Shown here: positions 1-8,752 of the stretch, piece after piece
Numbering within the stretch: position 1 is the stretch's first letter
How the letters are laid out: the number at the start of each line of letters is the position of its first letter
Source: an uncultured Gammaproteobacteria bacterium
GTDB lineage: Bacteria > Pseudomonadota > Gammaproteobacteria > Xanthomonadales > Xanthomonadaceae
Assembly: GCA_946885735.1 (NCBI GenBank)
Contig: CAMPGW010000032.1
Location: forward strand, 1 to 28,294
DNA length: 28,294 nucleotides
Direction of reading: 5' to 3'
Notes under the pieces: model-generated
The model's database searches: none
The model's input: the letters and a program-made list of their open reading frames with translations, nothing else
What the model was told of the DNA's origin: nothing
Program-made: the position numbers and the translations under genes

Positions 1-1145
1 TGCTCGGTTCCGGCGAGCTGGGCAAGGAAGTCGCGATCGAGCTGCAGCGCTTCGGCGTCGAGGTGATCGCGGCCGATCGCTACGACGACGCCCCGGCCAT
101 GCAGGTCGCACACCGCTGCCACACGCTCAACATGCTCGATCCCGCGGCGCTGCGCGACCTCATCGCGCACGAGAAGCCCGACCTGGTGGTGCCCGAGATC
201 GAGGCGATCCACACCCAGACCCTGGTCGACCTCGAGCGCGACCGTGGGCAGCGGGTCGTGCCGACCGCGCGCGCCGCGCGCCTGACCATGGACCGCGAGG
301 GCATCCGGCGCCTGGCGGCCGAAAGCCTCGGGCTGCCGACCTCGCCCTACCGCTTCGTGGACACGCTGGCCGACTACCGCGAGGCGGTCGCCGCCGTTGG
401 CCTGCCTTGCGTGGTCAAGCCGGTGATGTCGTCCTCGGGGCACGGGCAGAGCACCGTGCGCAACGCCGACGAGGTCGACGCGGCCTGGGAGTACGCGCAA
501 TCCGGAGGGCGCGCGGGCCAGGGCCGGGTCATCGTCGAGGGATTCGTGGCCTTCGACTACGAGATCACGATGCTGACGGTGCGCCATCGCGGCGGCACCG
601 ACTTCTGCGAGCCGGTCGGCCACCTGCAGCGCGACGGCGACTACCGCGAGAGCTGGATGCCGCAACCGATGTCGCCCGCGGCGCTGCGCCGCTCGCAGGA
701 GATCGCCCGGCGCATCACCGACGAGCTTGGAGGCTGGGGGCTGTTCGGCGTCGAGCTGTTCGTGCGCGGCGACGAGGTCTGGTTCTCGGAGGTGTCGCCG
801 CGGCCGCACGACACCGGCCTGGTGACCCTGGTCTCGCAGGAGCTGAGCGAGTTCGCGCTGCATGCGCGCGCCATCCTCGGCCTGCCCATCCCCGCGATCC
901 GTTCGCACGGCCCCTCGGCATCCTGCGCGGTGCTGGCGCATGGCCGCGGCGTGCCGCGCTTCGAGGGCGTGGACCGCGCGCTGGCGCGACCCGACACCGC
1001 GTTACGCCTGTTCGGCAAGCCCTGGGTCGACGGGCACCGCCGCGTCGCCGTGACCCTGGCCCGCGGCGCCGACATCGAACAGGCTCGCGCCTTCGCCCGC
1101 GAGGCGGCGGCGCAACTGCACATCAGTTTCCACGAGGAGGATTGA
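1..1145 (+). CDS. purT: Formate-dependent phosphoribosylglycinamide formyltransferase (GAR transformylase 2), 5'-truncated by window edge
   Basis: Catalyses the third step of purine synthesis in the cytoplasm, joining formate to glycinamide ribonucleotide with ATP. The frame is open from the first bases: codons from position 3 read [14 protein letters not shown], the nucleotide-binding N-terminal motif of PurT, so the true start lies upstream. I estimate about 17 residues are missing, by comparison with the E. coli protein from memory. About 380 residues are visible. ATP-grasp features include [13 protein letters not shown], the GRVIVEG strand, GLFGVELFV and the metal/ATP-binding [11 protein letters not shown]. 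The C-terminal RLFGKP segment is also typical. It ends with TGA, and the next gene starts one base later. Its last codons carry that gene's AGGAGG ribosome binding site. No missing key residue was noticed. Confidence 0.97.
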   Translation, partial: LGSGELGKEVAIELQRFGVEVIAADRYDDAPAMQVAHRCHTLNMLDPAALRDLIAHEKPDLVVPEIEAIHTQTLVDLERDRGQRVVPTARAARLTMDREGIRRLAAESLGLPTSPYRFVDTLADYREAVAAVGLPCVVKPVMSSSGHGQSTVRNADEVDAAWEYAQSGGRAGQGRVIVEGFVAFDYEITMLTVRHRGGTDFCEPVGHLQRDGDYRESWMPQPMSPAALRRSQEIARRITDELGGWGLFGVELFVRGDEVWFSEVSPRPHDTGLVTLVSQELSEFALHARAILGLPIPAIRSHGPSASCAVLAHGRGVPRFEGVDRALARPDTALRLFGKPWVDGHRRVAVTLARGADIEQARAFAREAAAQLHISFHEED

Positions 1146-1146
1146 A

Positions 1147-1416
1147 ATGGCCGAACAGCGCAGCTACGCGGTCTATTTCCATCCCAACGCCATCGAGGTG
1201 CTGGGCGCGGCCTTCAAGCCCTTCCTGATCGAGGGTGCCGGCGGCGCTCACGTGCTCTGCAAGGAAATCGACACCTCGGGCAGCTTCTGCGAGATGACGG
1301 TCGTGCGTACCAATGAGAAGGGACAGCCGGTGGATTGCGAGGTGATGGTTCCCGCCGCGATGGTCCGCCTGGTGGTCGCGACCAGCGGCGGCGAGGTCGA
1401 CTTCGGCTTCGGTTGA
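1147..1416 (+). CDS. Small conserved-looking hypothetical protein (89 aa)
   Basis: I do not recognise a named family. The 89-residue product has no signal peptide, membrane segment or known motif. It looks like a small soluble alpha/beta protein, with two cysteines (in HVLCKEID and SFCEMTV, a third in VDCEVMV), a central acidic stretch and a Gly-rich end (GGEVDFGFG). It is very probably translated: a perfect AGGAGG (1135-1140) sits six bases before the ATG, it starts one base after the purT stop, and rluF starts one base after its own stop. It therefore lies in a purT-orf-rluF transcription unit. I have a faint memory of similar small proteins in xanthomonads but cannot confirm it. Neither its partners nor its position indicate a function beyond general housekeeping. 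Confidence 0.8.
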   Translation: MAEQRSYAVYFHPNAIEVLGAAFKPFLIEGAGGAHVLCKEIDTSGSFCEMTVVRTNEKGQPVDCEVMVPAAMVRLVVATSGGEVDFGFG

Positions 1417-1417
1417 C

Positions 1418-2113
1418 GTGCGCCTCAACAAGTTCATCAGCGAGAGCGGCGCCTGCTCGCGTCGCCAGGCCGATGCCGCGATCGAACAGGGCCGGGTGCG
1501 CGTCAACGGCGAGGTCGCGACGCTCGGCACCCAGGTCGCCGAGGGCGACCGCGTCGAACTCGACGGCCAGCCGGTGGCCGCGCGCAACGAGTTCGTCTAC
1601 CTGGCGCTGAACAAGCCGGTCGGCATCACCTGCACGACCGAGCGCCACGTCGAGGGCAACATCATCGACTTCGTGAACCACCCGCAGCGTGTTTTTCCGA
1701 TCGGGCGCCTGGACAAGGACAGCGAGGGCTTGATCCTGCTGACCAACAACGGCGACATCGTCAACGAATTGCTGCGGGTCGAGAACCGGCACGAGAAGGA
1801 ATACGTGGTGACCGTGGACCGCCCGGTGACCGACGACTTCCTGTTCAACATGGCGCATGGCGTGGACATCCTCGACACCCGCACCTTGCCCTGCGCGGTG
1901 CGGCGGCTCGGACGCAATGCGTTCGGCATCGTGCTGACGCAGGGCCTGAACCGGCAGATCCGGCGGATGTGCGCGGCCTTCGACTACAAGGTCCGGCGGC
2001 TGCAACGGGTGCGCATCAACAACCTGCGCCTGGACGGCCTGGGCAAGGGCCAATGGCGCGAGTTGCGCATGGACGAACTGCGCGGCCTGTTGCCGCAGCG
2101 CACGCGCTGGTGA
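1418..2113 (+). CDS. rluF: 23S rRNA pseudouridine synthase, RluF type
   Basis: Isomerises a uridine in 23S rRNA (U2604 for E. coli RluF) to pseudouridine. Residues 1-48 or so form an S4-like RNA-binding domain (MRLNKFISESG, RRQADAAIEQGRVRVNG). The catalytic domain of the RsuA/RluB/E/F family follows, with the aspartate D99 in GRLDKDSEGL. The IDFVNHPQRVFPIGRLDKDS region, the NRQIRRMC motif and the closing LGKGQWREL match RluF better than RluB or RluE. Length (231 aa) is somewhat short against the roughly 290 residues of E. coli RluF, which has a longer C-terminal tail. The start is GTG, one base after the preceding stop. It ends exactly where the oppositely oriented EEP gene ends, with no room for a terminator. 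Confidence 0.92.
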   Translation: MRLNKFISESGACSRRQADAAIEQGRVRVNGEVATLGTQVAEGDRVELDGQPVAARNEFVYLALNKPVGITCTTERHVEGNIIDFVNHPQRVFPIGRLDKDSEGLILLTNNGDIVNELLRVENRHEKEYVVTVDRPVTDDFLFNMAHGVDILDTRTLPCAVRRLGRNAFGIVLTQGLNRQIRRMCAAFDYKVRRLQRVRINNLRLDGLGKGQWRELRMDELRGLLPQRTRW

Positions 2114-3322
2114 TCAGTCGCGCAGCAGGTCCATCCAGACTAGGTGGTGGTCGGTAGCGCCTATCCATTCCGCGCCGGCCTGCCCGGGCGCCGGCCAGAA
2201 CACGCCGCTGTCGCGGACGCGCAGGCCGGTCGAAGGCAGCAGGTAATCCAGCCGCAGGTTGCCGACCTTTGGACCGAAGTCGGCGGTGTCCTCCGCCGGG
2301 TCGCCGCGGTGGCGCAGGTTGGCGCCGCCGGTTTCGCGCGCCGCCGCCACCGCGCCCTCGCTGCGTGGCGCCGGCGTGCGCAGGACCCGTGGATGCTCGA
2401 GCAGCACGTGGATGGCGTTGGCGGTGCTGTCGCCGTCCAGCGGGTCGGCATTGTGGTCGCCGGCGATCACGAACAGCGCGTCGCCCGGCAGTCCGCCGCA
2501 GCGCCCCTGGTCGTCGCAGAGCCAGGGTGCGGGCCGCTCCGAAACGTACTCGGCCCAGAAACGGATCTCGTCGCGATTGCGCAGGCCGTTGCGATCCTCG
2601 GCGCCGTCGAAGACCGGCGGGGTCGGGTGGTGCACGAGGAAATGCAGCACCCCCAGCGGCGTCTGCACCGGGACGTCCCAGTGCGACTTGGACGACAGGC
2701 GAAACTTCGACCAGACCTCGGGTGGATACCAGGGCTTGCCGGTCCCGGGATCCACCGGCGAACGCGCGCCCGGCAGGTCCTTCCACGGGAAGGTCTGGAA
2801 GCTGCGCACCGCATCCCGGTCGATCGGGTAACGCGACAGCACCAGCATCCCGTACTGGCCCGGGTGCAGGCCGAAGCCCAGGGCGTCGTTGGGGCCGCCG
2901 ATGCTGCCATCGCGATCCAGGTCCATGCCGCTGGGCACGCCGGTGTTGACGGGCGCGAAATAGCGATGGGGATAGCGGATCGGCGCCTGGCCGGATTGGC
3001 CGACGCCAAGATAGCGTTGCTCGAACAGGTCGGCCGCGCGTCCGCCAGCGTCGTAGTCGAATTCGTTGAGCAGGAGCAGGTCGGGACGGCGGTGCTGGAT
3101 CACGGCGGCGATCTTGCGTGCCGCCTCGTCGCCGGCCTCGAGTCGGGCGATGAGCCCACCGGCCTTCGCGTCGTAGAGCGAACCATTGAAGGTCGCCACC
3201 CTCAGCGCGACCGGTTCGGCGGAGCGCGCCCGCAACGCGGGCCGGCAGGCGGCGACCAGCAACGCGGCGGCCACGGCCAGCAGGCAGAAGGTGAACAGGA
3301 CCGCAGGGCGCATGTGGGTCAC
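2114..3322 (-). CDS. Exported endonuclease/exonuclease/phosphatase (EEP) family protein, probable lipoprotein
   Basis: A 402-residue protein of the EEP (DNase I/exonuclease III/synaptojanin) fold, a family of Mg-dependent phosphodiesterases. Signature pieces in order are [19 protein letters not shown] (catalytic Glu), a long middle region with [24 protein letters not shown] (Asp/Asn pair) and [11 protein letters not shown] (Asp-His near the C terminus). The N terminus has a hydrophobic signal segment ending in LLVAAC, with Cys26 at a lipobox-like site, so a membrane-anchored periplasmic or outer-membrane lipoprotein is likely. The substrate (nucleic acid, phospholipid or sugar phosphate) cannot be told from sequence. 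The start is GTG at 3322, overlapping the bpt stop (GTGA); ATG at 3313 is an alternative. It is the last gene of the minus-strand sco-psd-bpt unit. Confidence 0.85.
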   Translation of the reverse strand: MTHMRPAVLFTFCLLAVAAALLVAACRPALRARSAEPVALRVATFNGSLYDAKAGGLIARLEAGDEAARKIAAVIQHRRPDLLLLNEFDYDAGGRAADLFEQRYLGVGQSGQAPIRYPHRYFAPVNTGVPSGMDLDRDGSIGGPNDALGFGLHPGQYGMLVLSRYPIDRDAVRSFQTFPWKDLPGARSPVDPGTGKPWYPPEVWSKFRLSSKSHWDVPVQTPLGVLHFLVHHPTPPVFDGAEDRNGLRNRDEIRFWAEYVSERPAPWLCDDQGRCGGLPGDALFVIAGDHNADPLDGDSTANAIHVLLEHPRVLRTPAPRSEGAVAAARETGGANLRHRGDPAEDTADFGPKVGNLRLDYLLPSTGLRVRDSGVFWPAPGQAGAEWIGATDHHLVWMDLLRD

Positions 3323-4029
3323 TCCCGGAATTCCCGCCAGGTCTCGCCGTCGAGGTACTCGAGCGGACGGAAGCGGCGCTTGTAGTCCATCTTCGGATGG
3401 CCCTCGAGCCAGAAGCCGAGGTACAGGTAACGCAGTCCCAGCCGCCGCGCGTACTCGACCTGCGCCAGGATGGCGTGGGTGCCGAGGCTGCGCGAGGCGT
3501 GCTCGGGAGCGTAGAAGGTGTACACCGCCGACAGGCTGTCACCGAGCACGTCGGTCACCGCGACGGCAAGCAGATCGTCGCCCGCGCGCAACTCGATGAA
3601 GCAGGTCGGGCTCCAGTCGCAGCGCAGGAAGGCGTCGAAGTCGGCCGGCGACGGATCGTCCATGCCGCCGCCCGCATGGCGCGCGCCGACATAGCGACGG
3701 TACAGGTCGAAGCTCGCTTCGTCGCGTCGCGCCGGGCGCACGCTGGTGGCAAGGTCGGCGTTGCGGGCGAGCGTGCGTTTCTGCGCCCGGCTCGGTCGGA
3801 ATCCATCCACCGGCACGCGCACCGGCGTGCATGCGTTGCAGGAGGCGCAGCGCGGGCGATACACGTGGGCGCCGGACCGGCGGAAGCCGAGCGCGAGCGC
3901 CGATCCGTACAGGCCCGGCAGTGCCGGGTCGGCGGGGTCGAGCACCAGGTCGCGGGCGCTGCGCTCGGGCCAGTAGCCGCAGGCATGCTCGACCGTCTGG
4001 AATACCCGGATGCCGATCTGCCGTCCCAC
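3319..4029 (-). CDS. bpt: Aspartate/glutamate leucyltransferase (L/F-transferase-like N-degron enzyme)
   Basis: Transfers leucine from Leu-tRNA to proteins beginning with acidic residues, marking them for ClpS/ClpAP degradation; acts in the cytoplasm. The 236-residue protein has the N-terminal ATE1-type half with [23 protein letters not shown] and the cysteine cluster CASCNAC followed by TPVRV. The C-terminal GNAT-like half includes [19 protein letters not shown] and the final FRPLEYLDG, all typical of bacterial Bpt. Length is close to the family norm of about 240. The start is GTG at 4029, 12 bases after the psd stop; no clear Shine-Dalgarno sequence is seen, so translation may depend on coupling. 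Its stop overlaps the EEP start. Confidence 0.92.
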   Translation of the reverse strand: MGRQIGIRVFQTVEHACGYWPERSARDLVLDPADPALPGLYGSALALGFRRSGAHVYRPRCASCNACTPVRVPVDGFRPSRAQKRTLARNADLATSVRPARRDEASFDLYRRYVGARHAGGGMDDPSPADFDAFLRCDWSPTCFIELRAGDDLLAVAVTDVLGDSLSAVYTFYAPEHASRSLGTHAILAQVEYARRLGLRYLYLGFWLEGHPKMDYKRRFRPLEYLDGETWREFRE

Positions 4030-4041
4030 GGCGCGCGCCCG

Positions 4042-4887
4042 TCAGCCGCCCGGTCGCGTGCCGAGGCGGCGACCCAGGCGCGTCGGCGTGCCGGTCGGCA
4101 GCTCCGGCAGGTCCGCGCCGTCGCGGGGCCACAGCGCGATCACCGTGGAGCCGTAGTTGAAGCGCGCCATCTCCGCGAAGCGTCCGAGCCGGATGCCGCG
4201 GCCACGGAAGTCCAGTCGCCAGGGCTCGTGGGCATAGGCGGGAATGTTGACGCCGTTCCACACGGTCTCCACGCCCGACACCAGCAGCGCGCCGACCATG
4301 ACCAGGCACATCGGGCCGCGCTCGGTTTCGAAATGGCAGACCAGGCGCTCGTTGCGCGCGAACAACCGCGGGATCGCCATCACCGCCCACGGCGCGACGC
4401 TGAACAGGCGCCCCGGCACGTGCAGGGTTTCCACCAGCGTGCCGGCCCAGGGCATGTGCACGCGGTGGTAGTCGCGCGGCGACAGGTAGATGTTGGCGAA
4501 CCAGCCGTCGGCATAGGGTGCGGCCATGTCCGCATCGCCCAGCAGTTCGGCGGCGGTGAAGGACTGCCCCTTGGCCTGGAAGATGCGGCCTTCGCCGATG
4601 CGGCCGATCTGGCTGATATTGCCGTCGGCCGGCATCAGCAGGGCGGCGGGATCGGGATCGGGCTGGCGCGCGCCCGGTCGCAGCGCGCGCGTGAAGAAGG
4701 CATTGAAGCTCGGGTAGTTCCGCGGGTTTGGGTCGGCGGCTTCGGCCACGTCGATGTCGAAGGTGCGGATCGCCAGCCGGATCAGCCAGTCCTTCAGCGG
4801 CTGCCAGCGCGAATAGGCGACCTGCCGTGCCAGCGCCGACAGCAGCCGGTGCGGCAGCACGTACTGCATGAAGACCGCGAAGCTCAT
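4042..4887 (-). CDS. psd: Phosphatidylserine decarboxylase proenzyme
   Basis: Membrane-associated enzyme that makes phosphatidylethanolamine by decarboxylating phosphatidylserine. The 281-residue length fits the proteobacterial family. The triad of the self-cleaving proenzyme is visible: Asp in [12 protein letters not shown], His in [11 protein letters not shown], and Ser247 in [11 protein letters not shown]. Cleavage at Gly246-Ser247 would create the pyruvoyl group. The classical motif is LGST; here it reads YGST, a change upstream of the scissile bond. The start chosen is ATG at 4887 ([16 protein letters not shown]), which overlaps the sco stop as ATGA and matches the usual N terminus. The same frame runs open further upstream, but that part is a shadow of sco. 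Confidence 0.95.
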   Translation of the reverse strand: MSFAVFMQYVLPHRLLSALARQVAYSRWQPLKDWLIRLAIRTFDIDVAEAADPNPRNYPSFNAFFTRALRPGARQPDPDPAALLMPADGNISQIGRIGEGRIFQAKGQSFTAAELLGDADMAAPYADGWFANIYLSPRDYHRVHMPWAGTLVETLHVPGRLFSVAPWAVMAIPRLFARNERLVCHFETERGPMCLVMVGALLVSGVETVWNGVNIPAYAHEPWRLDFRGRGIRLGRFAEMARFNYGSTVIALWPRDGADLPELPTGTPTRLGRRLGTRPGG

Positions 4888-5555
4888 GGTGTTTCCCTGG
4901 CAAGCCGCTCGAGGTCGTCGGCGATGTCGCGCCAGGCCAGCGGCGGCCGGATCAGGCCGGCCTGCCGGCCCTGCGGATCCAGCACCACCAGCGTGGCCGA
5001 GTGATCCATCGTGTAGTCGCCGCCCTCGAGCGGGACCTTCATGTAGACCATGCCCATGGCCTGCGCGAAATGCGCCAGCGGTTCGGCCGCGGCGGTGGCC
5101 GCCCAGGTGTCGGGCGAGAAATAGCGTGCGTACTCGCCCACGCGTGCGGGGGTGTCGCGCTCCGGGTCCACCGACACGAACAGCAGGCGCGGGCGCCGCG
5201 GTTCGGGCAGGCGCTGCCACTGCTTCTGCGCGTTCGCCAGCTCGGCCAGGGTGGTGGGACACACGTCGGGGCAGTGCGTGAAACCCAGGAAGACCACGGT
5301 CCAGTGGCCGCGCAGGTCGGCGGGTCCGATCGACGTGCCGTCGGCGCGGGTCACGCGCCAATCCTCGAGCACGCGCGGCGGCGAGATCGGGCGCACCGCC
5401 CGCAGGTCCGCCGGCATGGCTGTGCCGGCGGCGGCTCGGGGTGGCGCGAAGTGTCGCTGCGACAGGTACAGGCCCAGGCCGGCGGCCAGCGCCGCGCACA
5501 ACACCAGCAGCGTCGAACGTGTGGCGAAACCGCGGCGGCGCAGGGGGCTTGGCAT
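4884..5555 (-). CDS. SCO1/SenC family copper-binding protein
   Basis: Membrane-anchored thioredoxin-fold protein that helps load copper into the CuA site of cytochrome c oxidase and handles periplasmic redox. The 223-residue product has one N-terminal membrane anchor (about residues 13-31). The redox/copper motif CPDVCP follows, with Cys95 and Cys99, and the third ligand His185 lies in [22 protein letters not shown] is another strong family signature. It is first in a four-gene minus-strand unit with psd, bpt and the EEP gene, which does not by itself suggest a shared pathway. A TATAAT box lies seven bases before its ATG, so the mRNA may begin at or next to the start codon. I left the symbol empty because SCO paralogues are named inconsistently. 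Confidence 0.93.
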   Translation of the reverse strand: MPSPLRRRGFATRSTLLVLCAALAAGLGLYLSQRHFAPPRAAAGTAMPADLRAVRPISPPRVLEDWRVTRADGTSIGPADLRGHWTVVFLGFTHCPDVCPTTLAELANAQKQWQRLPEPRRPRLLFVSVDPERDTPARVGEYARYFSPDTWAATAAAEPLAHFAQAMGMVYMKVPLEGGDYTMDHSATLVVLDPQGRQAGLIRPPLAWRDIADDLERLARETP

Positions 5556-5562
5556 GCCGCGA

Positions 5563-5568
5563 ATTATA
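5563..5568 (-). promoter_or_regulatory. -10 box for the sco-psd-bpt operon (TATAAT)
   Basis: On the minus strand the sequence reads TATAAT, then seven bases (TCGCGGC), then the ATG of sco at 5555. A perfect consensus -10 here puts transcription start at about 5556-5555, on the start codon, implying a leaderless or nearly leaderless mRNA. No good -35 hexamer is seen at 16-18 bp spacing. It lies 13 bases from the plus-strand -10 for prmB. Confidence 0.6.
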
Positions 5569-5581
5569 GCCGTGCGACCGC

Positions 5582-5587
5582 TATACT
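5582..5587 (+). promoter_or_regulatory. -10 box for prmB (TATACT)
   Basis: TATACT differs from the consensus at one base and lies in the short gap between the divergent sco and prmB genes. It predicts transcription start near 5594 and a leader of about 20 bases before the ATG at 5615. The -35 position at 17 bp spacing (5559-5564, GCGAAT) is poor. It shares the flanks CCGCTA..CTG with the TAGAAT boxes before truA and trpA. Confidence 0.5.
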
Positions 5588-5614
5588 GAGCGTCTTTCGC
5601 ACGCGCGGACCGGC

Positions 5615-6532
5615 ATGAGCGCCGAACTGGCCACCATCATCGACTTCATCCGCTACGGCGCCAGCCGCTTCGGCGCCGCCGGCCTGACCTTCGGCCACGG
5701 CCACGACAACGCGCTCGACGAAGCCACGCAACTGGTGCTCCACGTGCTGCACCTGCCGCACGACACCGGCCCGGCCTACGGCCAGGCGCGCCTGGTCGAG
5801 GACGAGAAGCAGGCCATCCTCGCGCTGTTCCAGCGTCGCATCCAGGAACGCATCCCGGCTTGCTACCTCACCGGCGAAGCCTGGTTCGCGGGCCTGAGCT
5901 TCAAGTCCGATCCGCGTGCGCTGGTGCCGCGCTCGCCCATCGCCGAGTTGATCGAGACCAGTTTCCAGCCCTGGTTGGGCGACCGCGAGGTGCACCGCGT
6001 GCTCGACCTGTGCACGGGCTCGGGCTGCATCGGCATCGCCACCGCGCACTACCACCCGGACTGGCAGGTCGATTGCGTGGACCTGTCCGACGACGCGCTG
6101 GCCTTGGCCGCGGAGAACGTTGCCAGGCTGGAGGTGCACAACGTGCGCCTGCTGAAGTCGGACCTGTTCGCCGCGCTCGGCGGCGAGGTCTATGACCTGA
6201 TCGTCAGCAACCCGCCGTACGTGACGCATGCCGAGACCGATGCGCTGCCCGCCGAATACGCACACGAGCCCGAACTCGGGCTGCGCGCCGGCGACGACGG
6301 CCTCGACCTGGTGCTGGAGATCCTGCGCGACGCGCCGGCGCACCTGTCGGCCGATGGCCTGCTGGTCTGCGAGGTCGGCGAGGCCGAGCACGCGCTGGTG
6401 CGACTTCTGCCGGAGCTGCCGTTCGCCTGGGTCGAGTTCAAGGTCGGGCAGATGGGGATCTTCGTCATTTCCCGCGACGAACTGCTGGCCTGCCACGAGA
6501 AGATCGAGGCGCTGGCCCGTGCGCGGCGCTGA
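5615..6532 (+). CDS. prmB: 50S ribosomal protein L3 N5-glutamine methyltransferase
   Basis: Methylates a glutamine in ribosomal protein L3 using S-adenosylmethionine. The 305-residue protein has the helical substrate-binding N terminus (residues 1-100 or so), then a Rossmann methyltransferase domain. That domain shows VLDLCTGSGCIGIATAH (SAM loop), the acidic VDCVDLSDDALALA, and the catalytic NPPY at residues 199-202 that contacts the glutamine side chain. The PEYAHEPELGLRAGDDGLD-type segment after NPPY marks the PrmB/PrmC family. PrmB is preferred over PrmC because of the N terminus, the length and the position directly before aroC, a common arrangement in gammaproteobacteria. The start is ATG at 5615. 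aroC follows after 15 bases, so the two are probably co-transcribed. Confidence 0.94.
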   Translation: MSAELATIIDFIRYGASRFGAAGLTFGHGHDNALDEATQLVLHVLHLPHDTGPAYGQARLVEDEKQAILALFQRRIQERIPACYLTGEAWFAGLSFKSDPRALVPRSPIAELIETSFQPWLGDREVHRVLDLCTGSGCIGIATAHYHPDWQVDCVDLSDDALALAAENVARLEVHNVRLLKSDLFAALGGEVYDLIVSNPPYVTHAETDALPAEYAHEPELGLRAGDDGLDLVLEILRDAPAHLSADGLLVCEVGEAEHALVRLLPELPFAWVEFKVGQMGIFVISRDELLACHEKIEALARARR

Positions 6533-6547
6533 GCTGGCGCGTACGGC

Positions 6548-7659
6548 ATGAGCGCCAACACCTTCGGCCGGTTGCTGCGCGTCACCACCTTCGGCGAGAG
6601 CCACGGTCCCGCCATCGGTTGCGTGGTCGACGGCTGCCCGCCGGGGCTCGAGCTGGCGGCGGGGGAGTTTGCCAATGACCTCGGCCGGCGCGCCACCGGC
6701 ACCTCGCGGCACACCTCGCAGCGCCACGAGGCCGACGAGGTCGAGATCCTCTCCGGCGTCTACGAGGGCCGCAGCACCGGCCACCCGATCGCGCTGCTGG
6801 TGCGCAACACCGACGCCCGCAGCAAGGACTACGAGCGCATCGCCGAGCAGTTCCGTCCCGGCCATGCCGACTACACCTACTGGCAGAAGTACGGCCTGCG
6901 CGACCCGCGCGGCGGCGGCCGCAGTTCCGCGCGCGAAACCACGATGCGCGTTGCCGCCGGCGTGATCGCCCGCAAGTGGCTCGCGCTCACCCACGGAGTG
7001 CGTATCCGCGGGCACGTTTGCCAGATCGCCGACATCCTCCCGCGCGGGTTCGACTGGGACGCGGTCGAGGGCAATGCCTTCTTCTGGCCCGACGCCGCGC
7101 AGGTCGCCGAGATCGAAGCCTTCATGGATGCGCTGCGCAAGTCCGGCGATTCCGCAGGTGCCTGCGTGCGCGTGGTCGCCGAGGGCGTGCCACCGGGCTG
7201 GGGCGAGCCGGTGTACGGCAAGCTCGATGCCGAGCTCGCCGCCGCGATGATGTCCATCAACGCGGTGAAGGGCGTGGAGATCGGCGCCGGCTTCGCCAGC
7301 GTGGCGCAGAAGGGAAGCGAGCATCGCGACCTGATGTCGCGCGAGGGCTTCGCGAGCAACCATGCAGGCGGCGTGCTGGGCGGCATCTCGTCCGGGCAGG
7401 ACGTCACCTGCCGCGTCGCCTTCAAGCCGACCTCGAGCCTTCGCTTGCCCGGTGGAACCGTGGACGTCGAGGGCAACGAGGTGGAAGTGGTCACCACCGG
7501 TCGCCACGACCCCTGTGTAGGCCTGCGCGCCACGCCGATCTGCGAAGCCATGATGGCGCTGGTGCTGATGGACCAGGCGCTGCGCCATCGCGCGCAATGT
7601 GGCGACGTCGGCGAGGTGTTCCCCCGCATCCCCGCCTCACGACCCTATCCCGAGGAACC

Positions 7660-7663
<4 letters not shown>
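6548..7663 (+). CDS. aroC: Chorismate synthase
   Basis: Last step of the shikimate pathway: converts EPSP to chorismate with reduced FMN. The 371-residue length is usual for the bifunctionally uninvolved bacterial type. Family signatures are [16 protein letters not shown] near the start, the Arg-rich segment with [41 protein letters not shown], and [15 protein letters not shown]. The conserved [20 protein letters not shown] closes the protein. It follows prmB by 15 bases and its stop overlaps the asd start as ATGA, so aroC and asd are translationally coupled. The chorismate it makes feeds tryptophan synthesis, which the downstream trpF, trpB and trpA genes complete. Confidence 0.98.
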
Positions 7664-8682
<1,019 letters not shown>

Positions 8683-8752
8683 CGGGTTATTCAGCGCAGG
8701 ACCATCCGGTTTCGTGCGGCCCCCGCCGCGCGCCGGGCACGGGGAGAGCTTC

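Noticed and set aside
8714..8752. GTG start for fimV at 8714
   Set aside because: It adds a Pro/Arg-rich stretch before the signal segment. TTG at 8753 has GGGGAG at proper spacing and gives a normal export signal.
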